DNA from: Ochotona curzoniae
Lineage: Eukaryota > Chordata > Mammalia > Lagomorpha > Ochotonidae
Reading direction: 5' to 3'
Assembly: GCF_017591425.1 (NCBI RefSeq)
Contig: NW_024466218.1
Location: 9,106,001-9,170,000 of the forward strand
DNA length: 64,000 nt
Under the pieces are notes generated by a model. It did not search any database. It was given only the letters and a program-made list of their open reading frames with translations, and was not told the origin of the DNA. Positions 47,701 through 59,604 of this stretch are shown here, piece after piece. Position 1 is the first letter of the stretch. Every line of letters begins with the position of its first letter. The position numbers and the translations under genes are program-made.

Positions 47701-49830
47701 ATTTTCATGAATCTTTCAAGTTAGGAATGTTACCAGTAATATGTGCAGGCAAAATTCCAGTTAGAAAAGTAGAATTCATGAAAAAGTAGAATTATAAATA
47801 CATATGTGTAATATATTAACAATTTACACTAATTTAGTTTTAGAATATCAAGCCATGATAATCGTCTCCAAAATAATCGTTCAGGTTCATAACTAAGCAA
47901 TTCACATAAAGAGGCACATTTCCCCATGATATTCTGGTCCCATTCCTAGGTTCCATTCATAAGATGACTTCTTCCTTCCACGCGTTTTCCTCACAATGCT
48001 TGGACTGTTCATATTGAGGCTACCAGATTCCTTCCCTCACAGTGCCATTAAAACCGGTGCGTCCTTCTGTCTCACCTGGGAAGTGGTGTTAACTAATTAA
48101 ACCAATAACTAAGGTAAACGTGTGTAGGAGAACATTGTTCTAGGGTAGAGCCCTTGTGATTTTTGCCATAGTTACATTTTAGAAATTCAAGACTTTATAC
48201 TGATTGGAACTTTGTTACTTGTGAACTTTGCAGGGCCTGTAGCCAACGAGTTAGGAAAGCTTTTAGATCACACTCTCTGGTTAGTTCCCAGTTTCCAAGT
48301 GTTAGAAAAATCAGTCTTGCATTTTTCCCTCCAAAGAGCTGACCCATGCAGCTACATGCTTAGAAGCAGACCATCCATTTCAAATGAGTGCATTTCATTA
48401 TGATCTACAGGGCAAGGATTTCCACAAATGTATTTTAAAAATTTCTTTGCTTTCCCTTCTTAACTCTTTGCTGATCGATCCAACTATGCATTAAGAAGTC
48501 AGTAAGAGTAGGCATTTCTTTTTCATAATTAAAACAATGTTGATGCTAAATGAATATTTTTAAAGCAGTGATATGTATATTTATAACCATTTAGCATCAC
48601 TGTCTTAATATGCATGCGAAATAGGAAACAATGTTTTAAATTTGGAAGATCTGGGTTGCATAAATTTATCTGTTGCTGTGTCTCAACCGTTAGGGTTAAA
48701 CTAGTGCTGTTTGGGTTAGCATTCTCTTTGAATAACATCATTATTATTTATCAATGCATCAACTTCTACATTGTGCCTGGTGCAGTGGAAGACATTAAAA
48801 AGACAGTTCCTGCCTAGGGGCTTGCACTCAGAAAAGCAAACAAACAAAATGTATTTAAGAAAAAGTGGATTGATTGTGAAGATGCAATTCTCAGGTGTCT
48901 GTATTTGTACTTTGGATCTATTTGATTTTTAACCAGCTGTGGGCTAAATAAATCAGTTTTTTTTCAAGGAAATAAATGATGAGAGTTCAAACAATGTGAG
49001 CTAAAACACTGGACTGAGAGTCCAGACAGGCTAATTTGGGGAAGCTTTGTTATCTTGAATTATACTCTTCCCCCATTGTATCTTTTCCATTCATACTACC
49101 TGTGGCTTCCTTATTGGACACAAAATCATGAATTAAAACAATTTCCACACTGCATGGCCTAAGCATAAGGCTAACACTTTGCCATGTAATAATGCTTTCC
49201 AATAGACTAGTTTTTTTTTAGACTGATTTGTTTGCACAAAATTTACTGAAACCTTTATCTCTAGGACATATTGTCATCAGTTAATGATTAAGTTTGTAAT
49301 AAGCTTAAATGAATAAAACTTCATTTTGTGTGTGTGTGTGTGATTGAGTATGCATGAAGAAAAAAACACTTCTGCCTTAGATACCTAAATGTGTATGTTC
49401 TTCATCATGTTAGATCAAATAGCTGCTTCTATGAGTAAACTTGTGGCAAATCTTGGTTTCACATGCAAAATTCAGTCTACGAGCTTGGTAAAGTGGCCAA
49501 GACGATGACATCTCTGTGCAGGAGGGAGTGAGGTTTTGTTTCATTTACTTACCAGGTGCAGAATGGTCCCTCACTAGAATCGGATCTATGTAAAAGATGC
49601 AAGCACTTGGAATCATACATATGTAGTCCTTGTTTTCCAAAGTTTAATCGTCCTTTCTCATCACATGCAGAAAGTGGTATGCCTTTCCAGATGGCCCACA
49701 CAAATGCTTTGTCGTACTTCACTCACTCTTTGCATGTCAAGCATCTCTGGGACTACATACATCACCAATTAGCATCTTATATTCATTTGGCAGGAATGAT
49801 TTTGCACTATTTCACAGTTCTATCTGATAG
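47701..49830. other. AT-rich sequence, no gene recognised
   Basis: No gene recognised. A small tandem of aaagtagaatt(c/a)at occurs at about 47765-47800, and a (TG)n run at about 49326-49342. A short L2-like antisense stretch may lie at 48765-48840 (tgtgcctggtgcagtgg .. ttcctgcctaggggc). Confidence 0.4.
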
Positions 49831-49834
49831 CATT

Positions 49835-51117
49835 TGCATGTTGGGATGATCTTTTATTACAAGGATCAAGATTGTAATTGCAGAATTTTCCTCCTATTGC
49901 CTCCCTCCCTGTAAACACAATTTTTTTTTTTCTTTGTGAAGCACCATTTTTCTTCAATGTGAGGTTTCTGGAATGTGGTAATACCATGTGGGTGTTTTTT
50001 CTTTTTTCTGATGAACATGGTAGGTTTTGAATATGGCACATCTCTCCAGGGGCTGTGTTCCTGTGGAGGGGGTGGGACACACCCACTTTTCAGATTTGAG
50101 ATCACCAATTCGATTCATTGATATGGCACCACCACGCCCTCAGGCCATTGCAAAAGCTTCCTGCTTGATTTCTCTCACTCTTAGCTCTGTGCCAAGCACT
50201 GATTGTAGTGGCATTTTGTGTGTAAGGAATAATCCTGGTGCATAAAAATCCCATTTTGTTGGTATGCCAGAACCACTGGGCACCAAAAGGGCTGCAGGGA
50301 TCACCTGACAATGGTGATAGCTGCCCTTGAGAGTTTGCCATTGTGCTGAGAGCCGCAGGGCATGTTGGCATAAGGCACGGAACCCTGGTGGGAAGATCCT
50401 TCCTGACAACGCCACTTGGTGTCTCACAGGTGTTCTCACTTCACACAGTCACATTCAGGTTTCCTACAGCAAGTTCCTTCCCCATTGCGTTAAATAATTC
50501 TCTATATATCCAGTGCAGAAACCTGAGATCATCAAAATTTCCCTTCAGCTCTGCCACCTTCCTCATCTTTCTTCCAGGATCATTCTTGAATCGTTTTGCT
50601 TCTATGTCAATATGTTTGAAGTCAAAGTCTTGTTCACATCCCGAATTCTCCAAAGCTGTAGCATCTTCACTGGCCTTCTTACATTAGGGTTTTTTTTTTT
50701 TAATTCAAAGTCCCTTCTCACAGATGCTTCAAGTTCTTCACATCATAAATTGGTGAAGGTTTCATCTTTGTTGTACATGTTGCCTTGGCTTTCTGTTGTG
50801 TCTGGAACACAGCCTAAATCTATCACAAGTTTGAGGAAGGAAAAGGGAATTCTTGAAATTTTTAATTCTTTGATTTTGCACTTGCTGTCCTCTGCCTTGA
50901 AATGATTCACTGAGGTTGTTAATTTGCTTGGCATAGTCTCATTCTTTGAGACTGTGCTGGAATATCTACTGCTGACAGAGGTGTTCCAGGCCTACCCCAG
51001 TGAGGTAAGCTCCCCTTTGACTTTCCGGCACGAAATACTGTTCATTTCCTTTAAGTCAGTCCAAATATTTTTGTTATCTCTTTTGTCATTCATTCGCCAT
51101 CTCTCTATTATTTAAGA
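49835..51117 (-). pseudogene. Possible pseudogene of an unrecognised gene
   Basis: On the minus strand a coding-like frame runs from about 51117 to 50441, interrupted by three stops and one single-base shift at a 12-base homopolymer (50690-50701). The best piece (50441-50653) is charged and non-repetitive, with DFDFKHIDIEAKRFKNDPGR followed by KMRKVAELKGNFDDLRFLHW; an upstream piece has HFKAEDSKCKIKELKISR. About 600 bp of non-coding sequence follows to an AATAAA at 49853-49858, as a 3' UTR would. I do not recognise the parent. No poly(A) tail or target duplication is visible, so a processed origin is not shown and a chance frame remains possible. Confidence 0.35.
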
Positions 51118-51119
51118 TA

Positions 51120-51960
51120 AGCTTGGTATACATGAGTTAATCTGTATTCTTAAACTTATGCTCCATGTGGTACACTAAATATCCAGGATATATGTGAAAC
51201 ATTTGAGTGAATGTATCTAGGGGATTTTGGTGAGAGTTGAGTGTGTTTGTGTCACATCAGTTAAAGGAAGCGTATTGTAATGAAGAAGAGTCAGGAAGGC
51301 TTGCATTGCCATTGCAGAATGTCAGATCCATTGTGGGGCAGGTCCTAGCACAGGGCTGGCGCATGAAACTTAGGTCAGTGCAGAGATCAGAGAGGCCTTG
51401 CCCTTCTAATCCTGCCAGTTTGCCGGAGAGCAGTCAAGTATGTACTGATTGGCGCCGAGGAAAATAGCACAATGTACTCATTCACATAGAAAAAAATGCG
51501 AACCACCGTTCCAGGGTTGAGCAGGGCACAGATCTACAAAGAAGTTCCAAGCTGTGGCTGAGGTCATACCCCATTCCAGAAAGGGAGCATGCTTCTGCTT
51601 TACCATGTAAACCAATATGTGAGCTCTCAATCAAATTCACTCACCAGCTTCATAATCTGCAATAACTTTACAAAGAAGAGGTGTTAACAGGCCTTGGGAA
51701 CTTATTTCTAAATGGGCAGTGGGAATGAGGCCACATGGCTGAAACCCTGACAGGAGCTCTGTGAGCACACAGGGCTCCAACTGGAGAGAAGCTCATGGTT
51801 CCGGGACACCCACTGTCCTGGTCAGAACCCAGCTTGTGGAGGCACACAAAGTGGCCAAGTCTGTGCACCCTAAGAAAGCAGTGGCAGTGAGCACTTGTTA
51901 TATGTGCTGCTCGTGGCATTCTAGAGCCTCTTGGAACCATCTCGCTTAAAACCTGAATCC
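51120..51960. other. Unique sequence, no gene recognised
   Basis: No gene or repeat recognised. Confidence 0.4.
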
Positions 51961-51964
51961 AACT

Positions 51965-52115
51965 ACGAGGTTGATATGAGGCGTCCCACCATTTTTGTAA
52001 CAGAAAAGCATGAAGTTAAAGAGATGAGTTACTGTGCTCAGATCACACAGCAAGTGCAGGAACAGGGTGTTCAATACTTAACTATAGAAACTGAATTGCA
52101 TTGTCCTGTATAAAA
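51965..52115 (-). repeat. MIR fragment (antisense)
   Basis: aagcatgaagttaaagagatgag .. cagatcacacagcaagtgcagg .. ttcaatacttaactatagaaac follows the antisense MIR pattern. Confidence 0.5.
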
Positions 52116-53089
52116 TTGCAAGGGGACCTACACACACAAGGTAACAAGTGTCAGCATCTGTCAGGGCATTGAGAAGTTACCTAATGGCCTTCCTAGATTT
52201 AATTGACTTCCAAGAAAATGCCCTTTGAATTTATCAGATATTTCCTATATCGGGTAGCTTTTATTATTCTCATCCTTTTTGTTTGCTGTCACATTGAAGT
52301 TCCCTTTAGGTTCCTGCATTGGTGTCCTCGCTGCAAGTCCTTGGCAGCTTCTGCACTCCACCGACAAGCAGAGGTTCAAAGGCTTGTTTGGAAACACTGA
52401 TCCATGGAATTTTTCTTATAAATTATTCGTCTTTTATTTATAAGAAGTACTTTCATAAAACAGTCATTTGAGAGTTCTAAAGAGCCATAAATAAATCAAA
52501 GAATGTTGCCAGTTCAGAACCATCAGAAGCCAAGTTGATGAAAAAAAATGTTATCTTCAATACTAGGATGGAAGCAGGGAAGGGAGAGGTAGGTGGGAGT
52601 AACTGTAGAATTGTTCTTTGCGTTTAAGAGAAAACAAATGATTCTCAAGTACTTTGAGTTTATTCTTTACATTAGTATCACATTAACATGGAATTGATGA
52701 ATGGTTTTCAGCATTTGTCATACATTTGCTGTAAACCAGCAATCCTATGTATTAATACATTCCTTTATAAAACTGAAACTTTGGAAAGCAACATTAATCA
52801 TAAATGTGGCCCAACTTTTCTATTGTCAATACAACAAAGATGTCCTGAGAAACGGAGGGAACATGGAAACCAGAGATATAAATTCCATCTGTCTTGGTAT
52901 CTGAGGGGAGATTTCAAAACAGGATGTTCCAGGTCTTATATAATTCATCATTCTATTGCTCCCATTTCCAGGTAAAATGCCAACTAGATGTAAACGGGTT
53001 TTTAAAACACTATTTTGTGTGTCAGGCCAAAACCATTAAAGCAAATCTGAATTTTCATTTTACTATGCGTTTACACATTTAAAACTGTA
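52116..53089. other. Unique sequence, no gene recognised
   Basis: No gene or repeat recognised. Overlapping short open frames near 52688-52975 carry no motif. Confidence 0.4.
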
Positions 53090-53850
53090 CACACCCGACT
53101 ATGTTGAATGCTGTGACTTTGGGAGAACCATTATGGCTCGTCGGAGAGCTTTTGATTTGGCATTGTATCCGTTTGGAGCCCTGTTGTCGTGCTCTTAATG
53201 CAGCAAGCAGGAACGCATGTGGGAAGCAGTGTGGGGGAAAACATAAGGTGTACATGCAGGAGTACTTCTCAAATGTCATCGTTTCCATCCTGGAGGGGGG
53301 AAAGGCCATGCTCTGCTCCCTGGTCGGAGTCCGGTGATTTCCATTGTACACACCCTGTGCTTCTGCCTCGGTGGCTGCTGCCGTGCGTGGAAGATCACTG
53401 GCCTTTTAAATATCACATGTAGCTAATTTACATTAGCTACAGTCCCAAGAAGGGGAAAACACTTGATTTTATTAATGAAGACTTAAAATCCACTCTACAG
53501 GAGGCCTCAGCCACTCCAAAGGGTTAGTCTGCTTTAGGAGTTTTGCAGTAGCAAGTCAGAAATGGTCCCAGTGCAGTCTCCTCCCCTTCGAATCTGTTCC
53601 TGATGAAAGTGACCACTAGGCCGATTGGCTTCAATCATTCTCTGTTTGAACATGACAATGGTTTCATACCTGGTGCACAAATACCTAAGCCCCTGAGGTT
53701 TAAAATAGAAATTCTAATGCGTGGCATAAGCCCACTGAAACAAACCGATCTGGGATAATCATTTTGTAACCTCATGTTGACATAACCCACGAGCTTGCTG
53801 AAGAGCCCCCTTCATGTAGAAGAAACAGAAAGTATAATGATTTTCAGATA
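53090..53850. other. CpG-retaining unique block, possible conserved non-coding DNA
   Basis: Repeat-free sequence of balanced composition that retains CpGs (near 53096, 53140, 53170, 53190, 53213, 53280, 53325 and 53623). Overlapping open frames exist at 53079-53422 on both strands, but none shows a family motif or good splice sites. Conservation cannot be judged from one sequence. Confidence 0.3.
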
Positions 53851-55046
53851 CACTTGACAAGAGACCATTTAGTAAACTTTTTTTTTTTTAACTAACAGTA
53901 TACAGGGATGTTGCATTCTAGGCTGCTACTAATAATCTCATCAGAATGCAAAAGCAGCGACTGTGTTATAAAACCAATGATCTGTTATATTCTGCAAGAA
54001 TTTACAAAAGCCTAATGTCATTTACTACACCACAAGAACCATACTTGGATAAAAAAATAAAACACGACAGACTTCAAAAACTGATTACAGCTGACGAAGA
54101 AGGAAACTGCAAATGCAAGGCTTCCAAGGTGTAACATGCCCTGAGTGAAGACGGGGGGCCCAGTGATGGCATCAGAGACGGAGGCCGTGGAGCCTGGGCA
54201 AGGGGGCTGTGCTGTCGGCATGGTTGGAGTCAGGCCATGGTTAGTGCTGCACGTGTTACCAGCTCACACTGCCAGGAACTTGCAGGCTCTGAAGATTTTA
54301 CCTTGCTTTCTCAGCAGTGTTTCTGACAAAATCCTCTGTGTGGCCGGAACTCAGATGGGCTTCTGTCCACTCCACTGGGACCCTGTGACACGTGAGAGCA
54401 GAACGCTGCTTTTCTGAGACCATAATGCATGGATCCAGTTCTGATGGCTTGTGGCATCTGTTTTTTCCTCTCTCCAGCGCTCCATCACCATCTCTATTTC
54501 CATCTCTCACCCCATACCCTCTATACTCTTCTATTTGCATCATTCCATTAGGGGGAGAGAGAGGAGAATTTTGTTCTAGGAATTGTTATCTTGGTAGAAA
54601 TTTGCTCATTTTCTGCTCAGAACATTTGGAAGCATTTTTACCTCCAGGACGGAAGAGGCAGAGAGGGAGAAGCACAGAGACCTTAATGCCTAAAGGCAGG
54701 TGGGTGATGTTGCTAACCAGCTGTAGCTGACTGCGTAAAGATGTCTTGATGGTACACTTGGTCTTGCAAACTTGCAGGTAGTCATTGTGATGTGTTGTCT
54801 TAGGTGCCTGTTAGGCATCTGGTAGCACTGAAGATGGAGCTTTCAGTTTGAACCTGTTACGGGTCAGTCAACTGATGGATCATTAAAGTATGTTTCCATG
54901 GGAAGAAGCTGCCCATATTTCTTGACTGCTGGGGAGTTGCACATACTGATATAGTTGTCCATATTGAAGTATGAGAACCAGGTGGAAGTAACCATGTCAG
55001 CATGGATTTCTAAGCCATGATGATTTTTAAAAATGTGCACCAGCTC
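53851..55046. other. Unique sequence, no gene recognised
   Basis: No gene or repeat recognised. A poly(T) run lies at about 53879-53889. The 112-codon frame at 54392-54730 has no motif. Confidence 0.35.
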
Positions 55047-55047
55047 A

Positions 55048-55128
55048 GGGACCTGGTGCAGTGGCCTAGCAGCTAGAGTCCTCGTCTTGGACTTGCCGGG
55101 ATCCCATATAGGCACTGGTTCTAATCCC
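55048..55128 (+). mobile_element. Isolated tRNA-like head of a CSINE
   Basis: Only the first 80 or so bases are present: gggacctggtgcagtggcc, tagcagctagagtcctcg, ccgggatcccatataggc and ggttctaatccc (B box). The sequence then departs from the SINE and the body and tail are missing. Confidence 0.85.
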
Positions 55129-55259
55129 AGAGTCTCTGCTTGGGATCTATGGTCTATCCTTTTTGGTGCCCCTTAGCCTTTCCAGTAACTTCCAGTGTTA
55201 CATAATGATAGTAGGTATCTTAACTACTTTCTCAGTATATCTGTAAGTGTGCTGCTTTC

Positions 55260-55375
55260 TTGGCTCACTAGATTATCAACTCTTCAACAAATATTATTTT
55301 CCACTCACAGAACATAGTTGAGGTCCTGACATGTAATGGGTATTTAATAATTGTGCATCAATTGAATAATTTCAA
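55260..55375 (+). mobile_element. Possible LINE-2 3' end
   Basis: cactagattatcaactcttc .. cacagaacatagttgagg .. gacatgtaatgggtatttaataattg resembles the L2 terminus (ctagactgtaagctcc .. acagtgcctggcacatagtaggtgctcaataaat). Weak. Confidence 0.4.
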
Positions 55376-55777
55376 AACAAGTAAAATTGAGTTTCTAAGA
55401 AAGGTGAGAAAATCTCTACAAATGAATAAATTTAGACTATTGATTCCTAAGAAGCATGTTTACAGGTCTCCTCCATTGGGAAGAAAAAATCTTACCATAC
55501 GACTTTGGAAAGAAAATATTATTAGATTTTTTTTAAGATTTATTTTTATTATTTTTTTATTGGAAAGGCGGATATACAGAGAGGAGAGACAGAGAGGAAG
55601 ATCTTCTGTCCGATGATTCACTCCCCAAGTGAGCGCAACAGGTCGATACTATGCCGATCCGAAGCCAGGAGCCTCTTCCGGGTCTCCCACATGGGTGCAG
55701 GGTCCCAAGGGTTTGGGCCATCCTTGACTGCTTTCCCAGGCCACAGGCAGGGAGCTGGAAGGGAAGCGGGGCTGCCG

Positions 55778-55788
55778 GGATTAGAACC
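55778..55788 (-). promoter_or_regulatory. RNA polymerase III B box in CSINE
   Basis: Minus-strand ggttctaatcc fits the GGTTCNANTCC-type B box of tRNA genes. With the A box 45 bp upstream it would form the internal type-2 promoter of the SINE. Confidence 0.7.
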
Positions 55789-55832
55789 GGCGCCCATATG
55801 GGATCCTGGGCGTGCAAGGCGAGGACCTTTAA

Positions 55833-55844
55833 CCACTTGCGCCA
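55833..55844 (-). promoter_or_regulatory. RNA polymerase III A box in CSINE
   Basis: Minus-strand tggcgcaagtgg fits the TRGCNNARYGG A box near the 5' end of the SINE. Confidence 0.7.
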
Positions 55845-56049
55845 CCGCGCCGGGCCCAGAAAATATTATTAGATTTGTATGAAAGGTTTTCTTCACCATC
55901 CCCTTCCACCCCTTTTGACGGCCTAATTGGTGACACCAACAAATTTGTTATAAGAAGCACAACGTTTTGATTTTAAGAATATCCACATACAGTAGTTTTT
56001 ACCTTTTTTTCTTTTTTAGAACTGACAGTTTGAAAAGTGATTTAGATGG

Positions 56050-56216
56050 CTCTGATGTTGTAGCACAGTGGATTAAACTGCATCCACTTTGCATAGTGGT
56101 TAGTGGTTTGGGTCCTGACCACTCTGCTTCCAATCCAACTGACTGCTAATGTACCTGGGAGATCAGTGGAAGATGGCCCTAGTGCATGGGATACCTGAAA
56201 GAATTTACAGGATTCT
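56050..56216 (+). mobile_element. Older CSINE, 5' part (split)
   Basis: Older sense SINE: gatgttgtagcacagtgg, catccactttgcatagtgg, tccaatccaactgactgctaatgtacctggg, gaagatggccctagtgcatggg, then the flank of the inserted younger copy. Its 3' part resumes at 56558. Confidence 0.75.
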
Positions 56217-56541
56217 GGGCCCAGTGTGGTAGCCTAGTGGCTAACGTCCTTGCCTTGCATGTGCCAGGATCCCATATGAGCACTGATTCTTGTCTTGGAA
56301 GCTCCACTTCCCATCCAGTTCCCTGCTTGTGGCCCGGGAAAGCAGCTGAGGATGGCCCAAGGCTTTAGGACCCTGCACCTGCGTGGGAGAACCAGAAGAG
56401 GCTCTGGGCTGCTGGCTTTGGATTGGTGTAGCTCTGGCCATTGCAACTGCTTGGGGAGCGAATCCTTGGACTGAAGATCTTTCTGTCTCTCTTCCTCTCT
56501 GTATATCTAACTTTCCAATGAAAATAAAATCAAATCTTAAA
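56217..56541 (+). mobile_element. CSINE nested in an older CSINE
   Basis: Sense full-length copy: gggcccagtgtggtagcctag head, ggatcccatatgagcactg, ctgtatatctaactttccaatg, aaaataaaatcaaatctt tail. Flanks gaatttacaggattct (56201-56216) and gaagttacatgattct (56542-56557) are a target-site duplication with two mismatches. Confidence 0.95.
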
Positions 56542-56557
56542 GAAGTTACATGATTCT

Positions 56558-56672
56558 GGCTTCTACACGGTTCAGCAATAGCCATTGGTGACATCTGGAG
56601 AGTGAACACATAGATCGAAAATCTATCTCCTTGTCATTCTGCCTTTCAAATATGTATTTTTTTTAAGTTAAC
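56558..56672 (+). mobile_element. Older CSINE, 3' part (split)
   Basis: ggcttctacacggttcagc, gccattggtgacatctggagagtgaac and ctgcctttcaaatatg continue the older SINE from the point of interruption. Confidence 0.75.
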
Positions 56673-57110
56673 ATTATGTAAATATATTTACATAGTCACA
56701 AAATCTGCATTGGACCCCTGCTGTGTGTGTATGTCCATGTTAAACAATGAGGACACAGTGAGAGGCAAGACTGACTTGTTCCTGCCCGCTTGAGTATAGC
56801 TGGAGTGAGATGAACTTCACACAGTGTTTGTCATGCTGCTGTGATTGTGGTCAGTGCTGTAACCGGAAAGTTTGACTGCATTGACAATTGACAATATTGA
56901 AGAGGTCACTCTGACCTGAAGGGGGACATCACAGAAGAAGTGATTAAGCAAAAAAAAAAAAAAACCAGATTGTGGAAGTATGGAAAGACAGGAGACCTTA
57001 AGGGAACTCTGAAGATACAGATGCTGCAGACAGAGAAAGCAGCTCATGTACATGTCACGTGATGCAAGGAGCCCTCCACCCCACATGTTTCGTTCATTTA
57101 CTGTCTACTG
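56673..57110. other. Unique sequence, no gene recognised
   Basis: Possibly an L2-like antisense stretch at 56740-56860. A poly(A) run lies at about 56950-56963. Nothing else recognised. Confidence 0.35.
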
Positions 57111-57116
57111 TAGACT

Positions 57117-57421
57117 TAAAAAAAGATTTATTTTTATTGGAGGAGGAGCTTCTGTCAGACAGGACGATCTTCTGTTGGAAGGTTTTCTCCCCAAGTGTCC
57201 ACAAAGGCTGGAGCTGAGCCAATCTGAAGGCAGGAGCCTCTTCCGGGTCTCCCATGAGGGTGCAGCGTCCCAAAGCTTTGGGCCATCCTCGACTGCTTTC
57301 CCAGGCCACAATCAGGGAGCTGGATGGGAAGTGGAGCTGCTGGGATTAGAACTGGCGCCCATATGGGATCCTGGTGCATTCAAAGCGAGGACTTTTACTG
57401 CTACACTATCATACCAGGCCC
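57117..57421 (-). mobile_element. CSINE
   Basis: Antisense copy from aaaaaaagatttatttttattgg through gaaggttttctccccaagtg to ataccaggccc. The tail-side gagagacagagag segment is shortened. Flanks ctgtagacttaaa and ctgtggattttat may be an eroded target duplication. Confidence 0.93.
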
Positions 57422-59600
57422 TGTGGATTTTATTTTAATAATGTGTTTATATTGTGTTATAGAACATGCAAGACTTCCCTATTAAGAGAGAAAATACTAT
57501 AAGAAGTATGAGAAAGTTACAAATGTTATCTTAATTTAATCTGAAGTAGCCATTTATAAGATTTATAAATGCCATAGTTCTGAGGTATATGAATATGAGC
57601 AACGTGCCTCTGTACTCATGCATACATATTATACAAGTACATATCCACCCACACACAGTTGATTCACAGTGGTTCTACTTCGAGATTTTCAAAGCCACGA
57701 TGCTGTACTCATGCAACTCTCCTGTTTTTCACTTTCAGTCAGTATTCAACAAATGGCATGTTTTCAACATTTTATTGTAAAGTAAATTTATATTGGATGA
57801 CTTTGTCCAGCTACAGGCAAATGTAATGTTCTAAGCACATTTGTGGTAAACAGACAAGTTATATTGTTAGGTTTATTAAATGTATTTTCAAATTCTATTT
57901 TCAACTTACACTGGTTTTTTTTTTGGAACGTGATCCCCTTGTAGACTGAGGTATATTTGTATTCACACACATCATTAAAGTCGGATGTTATAATGCTATA
58001 GATACTGCTAGTAAAGTAAGGGGTTAAATAGTATCACATAGTTAAAGAATGACTGGCAGGCTTTCCATCTCTAAATTCCGTTATGTTTATTTTTGCTATT
58101 CATGATTGAAATAGCTGTTAGTAAATCCTTATGCATTTTACTAAGCATCTTCATCTTTCTTGCATCTCTATGAGCACACAGGGCCATCCTGCAGTACCTT
58201 AAGTCTTCTGATGTACTTGCAGCTCAGCTATTAAGAAAATCCTGAGTTCATGCAAGCTCAGCTTGAGCTTGTCCTGAAATTGTCCATGGAGGCATTAAAT
58301 TTAAGAGAAAAGATATTCCCAATGAAACTTAAACATATCTTAGCAGTAGGATGCTGGACTCTGCCATTGTCCTTGCTTGCAATGATGAACTTATAACTGT
58401 TTATGAAGAACAATCCTATTGTAATAACATTGTGGAAATCTGTGTAGGAAGATTTCTTCAAAAAAGAAGAAATCTACATCCTGATTGCTGAGCCATTTTA
58501 ACTTTGAATTCTCTGATAAAAGGGGATGACTGAGGACAGAATTATAGAAGGATGAATTCTAGTGACCATAAAGAGAAATATGGTGAAACAAAGGATTGGG
58601 ATATGAAGGGAGACTGTTCCATTAAAAATAGGAGGTTGAATCATGAGCCACTTCTGACGGCTGACAACAGCAGAAGTTGGGGCAGAATAACTAGTATGGA
58701 ATGCATCAGAAAGATAAGCAGAGTTCCAAGGTCTCCAACTTCTACATTTCATGGTCAGAAGCTTTTCTCCTGGGATTCAATTTTAAGGGCACAAGGAATG
58801 AGTACATTCATTGAGTATGGTTTGAGATACATAGGGTAATATAGCATGGAGAACAGTAAAAGGAAAAAGCTTCTCAGGTTTTAGAAACTTTGAAAGAAAT
58901 GTAGGAAGATATGGCAGATGAGAGAATGATTTTTGATGGTTATGATTAGAAAAGGGGGAATACAATACATTAGTATAGTGCTATAAGTTCTTGCTCATTT
59001 TTTTGGACTTAGGATGCATTTAGCCTTCAGTGTATATTGCTGACCCCATGTGATTGGGGGGTGTTGCTCACAAGGATGAGAAGAAGGCCATGGTATCGTT
59101 CATATTCTATTCCCCAAAGGAAAGCAGGCCTGGCTGTCTTTCACTGAAAAACACATTCCTCACACAATGAGTTCATTTTAGCTGTCATCTATGGGGTATC
59201 TAAGCATCTCTGCTTGCATGCAACATTGCCAGCAGGATGCCCACCCACCTCCACTGGGGCTAAGAATCCCCAGTGGGGGAAAAAGGCTGCTTCCAAGTGA
59301 GTGAAGCAGCTGTTGTTTTACACAGAAATGTCAAAAGTACAAGCAAATTTCTCATCACCAATTGGCGGTGTCATGGCCAGTGAAACACTGTGATTTTTTT
59401 TTTAATGTGGTTTGGAAAGAAGCGACTAGTTTCATGAAGTTTGAAATTCAAATGTAAAATGTATCTACAGTTTAAAATAGTGCTCAAATTTGAACCTGAA
59501 GTGTGAACGTTTACAGTATCCACACACTTTTGAAATATATATTACTAATTAAATTCACATTTTGAATGAAATTTAATCTAAAAGTGGGTGTATATTTGAG
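57422..59600. other. AT-rich sequence, no gene recognised
   Basis: About 2.2 kb without a recognised gene or repeat. Open frames up to 95 codons (58552-58839) carry no motif. Confidence 0.4.
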
Positions 59601-59604
59601 GTTA

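Larger units (their letters stand above)
55531..55857 (-). mobile_element. Young-subfamily CSINE with perfect 19-bp target-site duplication
   Basis: Antisense full-length copy from aagatttatttttattattt to gcgccgggccc. The 19-bp repeat agaaaatattattagattt flanks it exactly at 55511-55529 and 55858-55876. By eye it differs from the copy at 44371-44695 at only about 15 of about 245 aligned bases, many of them CpG-type changes. This is one of the youngest insertions in the window. Confidence 0.98.

Noticed and set aside
50513..50905. 130-codon plus-strand open frame
   Set aside because: It is the reverse side of the more protein-like minus-strand frame, and shows no recognisable motif itself.
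56241..56609. 122-codon minus-strand open frame
   Set aside because: It spans the nested CSINE and part of its older host SINE, with no independent support.
57046..57438. 130-codon open frame, among the longest in the window
   Set aside because: Most of it is antisense CSINE sequence; no conserved domain or splice context.
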